Of a stretch of 64,000 bases of DNA, positions 59,358-64,000 are shown one piece after another. The translations under genes were made by a program, and so were the position numbers. Source of the DNA: Sphingomonas tagetis. Lineage in GTDB: Bacteria; Pseudomonadota; Alphaproteobacteria; Sphingomonadales; Sphingomonadaceae. Every line of letters begins with the position of its first letter. Position 1 is the first letter of the stretch. Under the pieces are notes generated by a model. It worked only from the letters and a program-made list of their open reading frames with translations. It was not told where the DNA came from and did no database searches. The stretch spans positions 1 to 64,000 of the forward strand of contig NZ_JAMLDX010000003.1 in assembly GCF_024211275.1 (NCBI RefSeq), in the 5' to 3' direction.

Positions 59358-59866
59358 ACGGCGCAACAGCGATAGCTACTATCGTTGCCACGTTAGTTGG
59401 TCCGATTGTCGCTGTCGCTATAACCCTTTGGTATCAATCCCGGGATCAATCCTATCAGCGCCGATTGTCGGTTTTTCGATCGTTGATGCAGTGGCGCGCT
59501 AACTGGTTGAATCCAGAATGGGTCGGTGCCCTCAATATGATACCGGTAGAGTTTTCGGGACGCCCGGAGATACTGTCGGCTCTGACTATGTTGTTGGACA
59601 AGCTCGGCGACAGGGGATTCGCAGAAGGTGGTGACCAGCTTACAGCTGCCTACGCTCGCGCCGAAACAGCCTTCATAGAATTGGTGCAAAAGTTAGCGCG
59701 TGACTTAAAGATTGACCTCAACGGATTTGATCCTCGCGGTCGTGTGTATGCCCCAACAGGCTGGGCGAATGAACAAGCAGCTATTCAATCACTTCGAGCA
59801 GAAACCAGTGCAATTTTTCGTGGCGAGCGGTCGCTGAAAATTGAGGTGACAAAGGGGCGCCTTTGA
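59354..59866 (+). CDS. DUF6680-like membrane-anchored protein, lower GC
   Basis: This 170-residue protein has one N-terminal transmembrane helix (about 6-26, IATIVATLVGPIVAVAITLW), then a basic cytoplasmic segment QRRLSVFRSLMQWRANWLNP and an acidic helical domain with LSALTMLLDKLGDRG. The pattern of a short anchor followed by FRSLMQWRA...PEWVGALNMIPVEF resembles DUF6680 proteins. ATG 59354 overlaps the nrdB stop. Codon use is visibly less GC-rich than nrdAB (many A/T-ending codons), suggesting acquisition. Such proteins occur in variable regions; the function is unknown. Confidence 0.65.
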   Translation: MNGATAIATIVATLVGPIVAVAITLWYQSRDQSYQRRLSVFRSLMQWRANWLNPEWVGALNMIPVEFSGRPEILSALTMLLDKLGDRGFAEGGDQLTAAYARAETAFIELVQKLARDLKIDLNGFDPRGRVYAPTGWANEQAAIQSLRAETSAIFRGERSLKIEVTKGRL

Positions 59867-59886
59867 TTGCGTAGGTAGTGAAGTAT

Positions 59887-59915
59887 CGTCACCCCGGCCT
59901 TGTGCCGGGGTCCAC
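59887..59915 (+). repeat. REP-like palindromic repeat R1 (left inverted repeat)
   Basis: The repeat carries ACCCCGGC (59891-59898), CTTGT and GCCGGGGT (59904-59911), a perfect 8-bp hairpin. Its 29 bases are the exact reverse complement of R2 (60262-60290). It contains the stop codon of the GIY-YIG gene. Confidence 0.8.
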
Positions 59916-60239
59916 GGCGCTGCGCGTCACCACCGCCAGCGGCTCCAGCCCCAACCCAACCGCAAGGTCGTTCCACATCGGGTTCTCGCGCTCGATCAGG
60001 TTGCGCTTCCATTCCCGGCGATAGCGTTTCAGCTGCTTCTCGCGCGCAATCGCGGACTCCATCGTCCCGCCGGCCTCGTAATAGACCAGACGGTGAATGC
60101 CCCACTTCTTGGTGTGGCCGTCGAACGCGCCTTCGCGATGCTGGATGATGCGGCCGATCAGGTTCGACGTCACGCCGACATAGATCGCGCCGTTGTAGCG
60201 GTTGGCAAGGATGTAGACGCAGGGTGTCCGCTCGATCAT
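59889..60239 (-). CDS. GIY-YIG nuclease family protein
   Basis: This 116-residue endonuclease-like protein is of the small UvrC-N/YhbQ type. The GIY-YIG motifs appear as CVYILANRYNGAIYVGVTSNL (about 7-27) with the variant VYI...IYVG. Arg and His follow in GRIIQHREG and the metal-binding Glu is near GTMESAIAREKQLK (about 59-72). ATG 60239 lies among REP-like repeats. The gene is bounded by exact 29-bp inverted repeats (59887-59915 and 60262-60290), one of which codes its last residues (VDPGTRPG). A compact mobile unit or REP-associated nuclease is inferred; the alternative is a DNA repair or domesticated gene. Length fits stand-alone family members. Confidence 0.8.
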   Translation of the reverse strand: MIERTPCVYILANRYNGAIYVGVTSNLIGRIIQHREGAFDGHTKKWGIHRLVYYEAGGTMESAIAREKQLKRYRREWKRNLIERENPMWNDLAVGLGLEPLAVVTRSAVDPGTRPG

Positions 60240-60261
60240 CGGCGACGGAAAATGCCGCCCG

Positions 60262-60290
60262 GTGGACCCCGGCACAAGGCCGGGGTGACG
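60262..60290 (-). repeat. REP-like palindromic repeat R2 (right inverted repeat)
   Basis: This 29-bp copy is inverted relative to R1, with hairpin ACCCCGGC (60266-60273), ACAAG, GCCGGGGT (60279-60286). It lies 23 bp upstream of the GIY-YIG start. R1 and R2 bound a segment of 404 bp in all. Confidence 0.8.
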
Positions 60291-60342
60291 GGATTGGGGC
60301 CGAAGTGGTTGCGTTAAATCGATAGGGCATGATGCGTGGCCC

Positions 60343-60373
60343 GGTGGATCCCGGCACGAGGGCCGGGATGACG
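60343..60373 (-). repeat. REP-like repeat R3, diverged
   Basis: GTGGATCCCGGCACGAGGGC, then CGGGATGACG, is a variant of R2 in the same orientation, with compensating changes in the two stem arms (ATCCCGGC/GCCGGGAT), a sign that the hairpin itself is conserved. Confidence 0.7.
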
Positions 60374-60407
60374 ATGGGGAGTGGGGTGAGCGCGGCCCTT
60401 CCTCCTT

Positions 60408-60437
60408 CGTCACCCCGGCCTTGTGCCGGCGTCCACC
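60408..60437 (+). repeat. REP-like repeat R4
   Basis: CGTCACCCCGGCCTTGTGCC, then GGCGTCCACC, is nearly identical to R1 and lies in the same orientation, opposed to R2 and R3. One change in the right arm (GGCG for GGGG) weakens the stem. Confidence 0.7.
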
Positions 60438-60548
60438 CTTGCAACAGGCAATGCCGCCTGCGGCTCCGGCCCCACACCTACAAACCCATTTTCCTACACG
60501 AACCATTTAGGTTAAATACGCTGGCTCCATTCCGCAAGGAGCCACGCC

Positions 60549-61160
60549 ATGAAACACGCCCAACCCACCACCGACCCGCTCGCCACCTACACCCCAGCCA
60601 CCCTCCGCGCCCGCCACGACGGCTGGACCGCCGAGCGCCAGCGCACCTTCCTCTCGGCCCTCGCCGAAACCGGCTGCATCTCCGAAGCCGCACACGCCGC
60701 GCAGATCGCCCCGCGTTCGGCCTATCGTCTGCGCAACCACCCGCAGGGCCGCGCCTTTGCGACGGCGTGGGACAAGGCGCTCCAGCTCGCCGCCGCGCGG
60801 CTGATGACCACCGCTTACGAGCGCGCGATCAAGGGCAGCGTGCGCGAGATGTGGAAGGATGGCGAGCTGGTTGGCGAAATCCGCCAGCCCTCCGACAAAT
60901 TGCTGATCTACCTGCTCGGCCGCATCGCCGCGGTCGATATGAACGGGGCGGGCGACCGCTGGAGCGGCATCATGCGCTGGAGCGCCTCGGCCAGCGCCGC
61001 GCTCGACGCCAGCCTCGCCGCGCTCAGCGACAGCGAGGTGCCGATCGACCGGCTCAGCCCGTACACCTATGACGCGATCCCACTCGGTCAGGGGCGCGAA
61101 ACCCTCGCCGCGCCCTTCCTCGCCACCGCGAGCGACGACCGCCCCCGTGACTCGCGATAG
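60549..61160 (+). CDS. Helix-turn-helix protein, terminase-small-subunit-like
   Basis: This 203-residue protein has an N-terminal helix-turn-helix in ERQRTFLSALAETGCISEAA (about 29-48) then APRSAYRLRNHPQGRAFATAW, resembling terminase small subunits and related DNA-binding proteins. The central part (LQLAAARLMTTAYERAIKGS, about 75-94) and the EMWKDGELVGE strand pair are also typical of proteins found in sphingomonad chromosomes. It lacks a large-subunit partner in the window, so a phage origin is not shown. A ribosome binding site AAGGAG (60536-60541) precedes ATG 60549. The function is unknown; DNA binding is likely. Confidence 0.7.
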   Translation: MKHAQPTTDPLATYTPATLRARHDGWTAERQRTFLSALAETGCISEAAHAAQIAPRSAYRLRNHPQGRAFATAWDKALQLAAARLMTTAYERAIKGSVREMWKDGELVGEIRQPSDKLLIYLLGRIAAVDMNGAGDRWSGIMRWSASASAALDASLAALSDSEVPIDRLSPYTYDAIPLGQGRETLAAPFLATASDDRPRDSR

Positions 61161-61308
61161 AGGTCGGGACCTTTGTGACTTTTCAGCTCGATTTGCCGGT
61201 TCGGCGCAGCCGAACCGGGGCGGCTCCAGCCCGCTCCCCCACCCGGCCACCCATAGGCTACTGGCGTGGCGGCCGCGCAGGCGAGCGCGCTGGAGCCGCA
61301 CGCCCAGC

Positions 61309-61794
61309 TCACTCCCGCCGCAGCCACCCCATGCGTCGCGCCTTTTCGTCCAGCTCCAGCAGCTCCTCGCGCACATGCACCGCGCGCATCGACAGGCGAA
61401 TCTCGAACATGAACGCGATCAGTCCCGCGGTGAGCAACAGCATCGAGACGATGAACGCGCCCGCAACCCAGCCGCCAATGTCGAGATGGACCAGCTCGGC
61501 GACGAACATCAGCGCCACCACCAGACAGATCGCCACCGCGCTGCTCACGCACAGCGCGATCGAGGTGTTGATCACCGACAGCCGCCGGTCGATCAGCCGC
61601 AGCTCCCACACATGCCGGTCATGTTCCTTGCCGGTCGAGAGCGGGTGCAATTTCTCGATCTGCCGCGCGCGATCGACCACCCGCGCCATCCGCCCGACCA
61701 GCACGTTGAGGATGCCGGCGAGGCCCGCGAGCAGGAACACCGGCGCGATCGAAACCTGGATCGTCGCCGCGACGGTCTGGAGCATGGGTGCCAT
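61309..61794 (-). CDS. DUF2721 family membrane protein
   Basis: This 161-residue membrane protein with three hydrophobic segments matches the DUF2721 family. VSIAPVFLLAGLAGILNVLVGR (about 14-35) is followed by ARVVDRARQIEKL and ELRLIDRRLSVINTSIALCV, the conserved family stretch. The C-terminus has charged helices (IRLSMRAVHVREELLELDEK). The role is unknown; family members may belong to stress or envelope networks. It is a single gene, with about 100 bp to the divergent GNAT-type gene, and probably its own promoter. Confidence 0.88.
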   Translation of the reverse strand: MAPMLQTVAATIQVSIAPVFLLAGLAGILNVLVGRMARVVDRARQIEKLHPLSTGKEHDRHVWELRLIDRRLSVINTSIALCVSSAVAICLVVALMFVAELVHLDIGGWVAGAFIVSMLLLTAGLIAFMFEIRLSMRAVHVREELLELDEKARRMGWLRRE

Positions 61795-61894
61795 GACCCA
61801 AGCTTATGCCAGCGATGGCCACGCCGCCAAGGCCGATTGTTGCGGTCCCGTCCACAGCCACCGCTTGGTAACGGTTCGGCGATAAGGGGGTGGT

Positions 61895-63049
61895 ATGACG
61901 AAGCCGATGCCGCTCGCCGAATTCACCCGGCTCCCGCCGTTGCTCGCCGCCAATCTCGGCGATGGCCTTGCGAGCGCGCTCGACACCGTCGCCGGCAACG
62001 CCGCGCCGACGCACCGTTTCCTGCGCTATGGCTGGTTCGCCGCCGCGCTCGCGGCCTATGGCGGCCCCTCCTCCCCCAATAAGGCGCGCACGCTCACCGT
62101 GCTGCGGGAGGGCGCACCGGTGCTGGCCTTGCCCTTCATCCCGACCGGCCCGGCCGCGCTGCGCCTCGCCGCCGTGCCCGGCTGCTACTGGCCATTCCGC
62201 AGCTTCCCGGCCGCGCAGGACGCCGGCACCGAAGCGTTCGAGGTCGCGCTCGACCGGCTCGGCAAGGAAATCAACGCGCTCCGCCTCGGCCCGGTCTATG
62301 ACAACGACCCCGCGCTCGCCGGACTTCGCGCCGCCGCCGCGTCGCGCGGCTGGATCGCGCTCGATCGGTTCGTGGCGGAGAGCTTCCTGCTCGACATGGC
62401 GGCGCTGCGCAACGAAGGCACCTGGCCGCGCAACTCGACGCTGCGCAAGAACCGCTTCCACGAAAAGCATCTCGGGGAACATGGCGCGCTCGACTGGTCG
62501 TTCGTATCGGGCGAGGGCTGGAGCGAACAGGCCTTCGACGATCTCGCCGCGGTCGAACAAAAAAGCTGGATCGCCGACCGCACCGACGGCAGCGACGCCA
62601 AGTTCACGCGCGAGGGCCACGGCCGCTTCTGGCGCGCCGCCGCGGCGGACCCGGTGGTGGCGCGGATGATGTGGGCCGCAGTGCTGCGCATCGACGGCGA
62701 GCCCACCGCTTTCTCGTTCGACATGAATGCGGGCGCGCTCAAATACGCCATCGCCAACAGCTATGACCCGCGTGTCGGGAAGCACTCGCCGGGGAAATTA
62801 CTCTATTACCGCAACCTCGTGCGCGCGCTCGACGACGGCATGACGACGGTCGACTGGGGCGCGGGCGACAGCGGTTACAAGCGCGTGATCGGCGCGGCGG
62901 CGGGTCCGGCGATCCGCGACTGGCTGTTCGTCCGCCCCGGCCTGACCGGCATCGCGGCGCGGCTCGCCCGCCCGCTTTGGCGGCGAAGCGGCAACCGTTC
63001 GAGCCAGTCCGTGGCCGGCGATCTTGCGATGGTGGACGGCGACCGATAG
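61895..63049 (+). CDS. GNAT-superfamily (FemAB/CelD-like) acyltransferase
   Basis: This protein of 384 residues has an N-terminal part (about 1-160) and a second GNAT half (about 175-350) containing WPRNSTLRKNRFHEKHLGEH and VLRIDGEPTAFSFDMNAG, then KHSPGKLLYYRNLVRALDDG and VDWGAGDSGYKRVIGA. It follows the BioF2/CelD-like pattern seen in polysaccharide or cellulose-related clusters, where an acyl or aminoacyl group is transferred. No polysaccharide gene is beside it. Specific substrate is not indicated. It ends 74 bp before the subtilase start region. Confidence 0.82.
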   Translation: MTKPMPLAEFTRLPPLLAANLGDGLASALDTVAGNAAPTHRFLRYGWFAAALAAYGGPSSPNKARTLTVLREGAPVLALPFIPTGPAALRLAAVPGCYWPFRSFPAAQDAGTEAFEVALDRLGKEINALRLGPVYDNDPALAGLRAAAASRGWIALDRFVAESFLLDMAALRNEGTWPRNSTLRKNRFHEKHLGEHGALDWSFVSGEGWSEQAFDDLAAVEQKSWIADRTDGSDAKFTREGHGRFWRAAAADPVVARMMWAAVLRIDGEPTAFSFDMNAGALKYAIANSYDPRVGKHSPGKLLYYRNLVRALDDGMTTVDWGAGDSGYKRVIGAAAGPAIRDWLFVRPGLTGIAARLARPLWRRSGNRSSQSVAGDLAMVDGDR

Positions 63050-63123
63050 CGTTCGAAAAGGGTCGGGGGGCCGGCCTGTTTTGAAACATGGCTGCGTGGC
63101 GAGGGGCCGGGGGGTTCCGAAAC

Positions 63124-63891
63124 ATGCCGCCGGGGCTGGAGCTCCCGGGTTTGAACAAGGCGATTTGGGCGGCGGTGCTCGCGCTGATTGGCGTGGCGCT
63201 GGCCGGGGTTGGGGCTGAAGCCGAGGAGCGCCGTCCGGTGGTGGCGGTGATCGATTCGGGCGTCGCGCGCACCGCCGAACTGGGCGCGCGCGTCATCGCC
63301 GAATATGACATGGCCGCGAGTCCCGCGCGTCCCGCCTTTCAGCCCAGGCACGACCACGGCACGATGGTCGCGACGATCCTCGCCCGTGCCGCGACCGCGC
63401 CGGTCGACATCGTCTCGCTGCGCATCGACGATCCCGCCGGCTGCCCGGCCGGCGCGCAGCCGCCCTGCGCCCGCAGCGTCCGCACCGTCGCCGCCGCGAT
63501 CCGGCAGGCGACCCGGCTCAAGGTCGATGCGATCAACCTCTCGCTCGCCATGGCCGACCACCCGGCGATCACCGACGCGGTGCGCGACGCCGCGAAGCAT
63601 GGCATCACCGTGGTGATGGCCGCGGGCAATGACGGCGCCGACCACCCGAATAATCTGCGGCTGGCCAAAGCGGCGTTCCCCAAGGGCGTGCTGGTCGGCG
63701 CGGTCGATGCTGCGGGCAGCGTGTGGACTGGCACCAACCGCCCCGAAGCCACTGGAACTTCTGGCTATAATTACAGCTGGCAGCTCGGCGTCGCGGTGCC
63801 GACGGCGCTGGCGGACGGGCAGGAAGTCGCCGCCACCGGCACCTCCTTCGCCGCGCCGATCGAAACCGCCCGGCGGCTTTCTCTGCGCTGA
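63124..63891 (+). CDS. Small exported S8 (subtilisin-like) serine protease
   Basis: This subtilase of about 255 residues is compact for the family. Catalytic residues are Asp in VVAVIDSGVA (about 43), His in DHGTMVA (about 80), the oxyanion Asn in MAAGNDGAD (about 172) and Ser in GTSFAAPIE (about 241). An N-terminal hydrophobic segment (about 11-30) suits a signal peptide. It would be cleaner if translation began at TTG 63151 (MNKAIWAAVLALIGVALAG), which has TGGAG nine bases upstream. ATG 63124 (GGGGGG upstream) is given as the conventional start. No propeptide is seen. The substrate is unknown; gene context is unrelated. Confidence 0.88.
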   Translation: MPPGLELPGLNKAIWAAVLALIGVALAGVGAEAEERRPVVAVIDSGVARTAELGARVIAEYDMAASPARPAFQPRHDHGTMVATILARAATAPVDIVSLRIDDPAGCPAGAQPPCARSVRTVAAAIRQATRLKVDAINLSLAMADHPAITDAVRDAAKHGITVVMAAGNDGADHPNNLRLAKAAFPKGVLVGAVDAAGSVWTGTNRPEATGTSGYNYSWQLGVAVPTALADGQEVAATGTSFAAPIETARRLSLR

Positions 63892-63925
63892 GGGAACGGT
63901 CACGCGCTTTCCTCGTTTGGCTTGC

Positions 63926-63950
63926 GGGGGGAGCGGTGCCGCCTCCCCCT
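63926..63950 (+). terminator. Possible terminator after the subtilase gene
   Basis: GGGGGAG (63927-63933) pairs with CTCCCCC (63943-63949), and the inner CGG/CCG also pairs. No proper T-run follows, so efficiency is uncertain. Confidence 0.5.
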
Positions 63951-63991
63951 TGTCGGTCCGCTCCCCTAGGTCTCAGCAGGAGGAGTTCCCC

Positions 63992-64000
63992 CATGAAAAA
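63992..64000 (+). CDS. Start of a gene cut by the window edge
   Basis: ATGAAAAAA-type codons at the right edge follow AGGAGG (63979-63984) at about eight bases. This looks like the start of a gene with a Lys-rich N-terminus, as in exported proteins. Only three codons are visible, so nothing more can be said. Confidence 0.55.

Noticed and set aside
1..64000. CRISPR arrays
   Set aside because: No array of regularly spaced direct repeats with unique spacers was seen. The short tandem 9-mers at 304-330 and 425-451 are contiguous and have no spacers.

Overview
The window looks like chromosomal DNA of a high-GC alphaproteobacterium, most likely a sphingomonad (Sphingomonas or a close relative). 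This rests on protein families and style: a TonB-dependent receptor with many esterases, a CC_3452-type periplasmic protein, a short NrdA with NrdB, class I PhaC with phasin, an N-terminally extended S9 after L13, and many ATGA start/stop overlaps. The genus is inferred from family resemblance, not from a search.

Region 1 (1-6779) is one end of an integrated mobile element, cut by the left edge of the window. It holds a primase-helicase fusion, an AlpA-type regulator, two unrecognised genes and a P4-type tyrosine integrase. The integrase lies next to a 3' half of a tRNA-Arg(TCT) gene, the expected attachment site. Just downstream of the primase gene is an array of a 9-bp repeat in both orientations around an AT-rich core, a good candidate for the element's replication origin. 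The layout resembles P4-like satellites. An inferred RNA hairpin would mask the ribosome binding site of alpA.

Region 2 (6802-22476) is a metabolic accessory block: a DHFR-like reductase, a GH2 beta-mannosidase behind a TetR regulator, a TonB-dependent receptor, an acyl-CoA ligase, a lipoprotein, a secreted esterase, an MFS transporter, a coupled operon (alpha/beta hydrolase, SCPx-type thiolase, HSL-type esterase), an RBBP9-like hydrolase and two tandem paralogous secreted proteins. Three promoters in it share a 16-nt element overlapping TTGAC, which suggests co-regulation, perhaps by the local TetR protein. The genes would suit uptake, ester hydrolysis, CoA activation and thiolytic cleavage of an unidentified ester or lipid-like substrate.

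Region 3 (22572-33260) is mostly housekeeping: dxs, a Fur-family regulator with MerC, ctaA-cutA-hypothetical, rplM-rpsI with a terminator, a large autotransporter serine protease and msrA. Region 4 (33329-40443) is a cell-envelope cluster: galE, marC, a large GT-C-like membrane protein, a GtrA-type flippase, a methyltransferase, a DacB-type carboxypeptidase whose signal peptide and SxxK motif are found only if translation starts at a CTG, and a GtrB/DPM-like glycosyltransferase. A Fur-box-like sequence sits in the glycosyltransferase promoter.

Region 5 (40687-53685) holds a DUF885 peptidase, a bifunctional Rsh, a CC_3452 protein, an HxlR regulator, a MASE1-PAS-GGDEF cyclase, an aminotransferase, phaC and a phasin with an internal start, a coupled arsR-aqpS-arsC operon and clpS. 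Region 6 (53802-64000) holds a zinc-ribbon protein, a thermonuclease-like protein, a small secreted protein, an nrdA-lipoprotein-small membrane protein-nrdB operon ending in a lower-GC DUF6680-like gene, a GIY-YIG nuclease gene framed by 29-bp inverted repeats, an HTH protein, a DUF2721 protein, a GNAT-type protein, a small subtilase and the first codons of one more gene.
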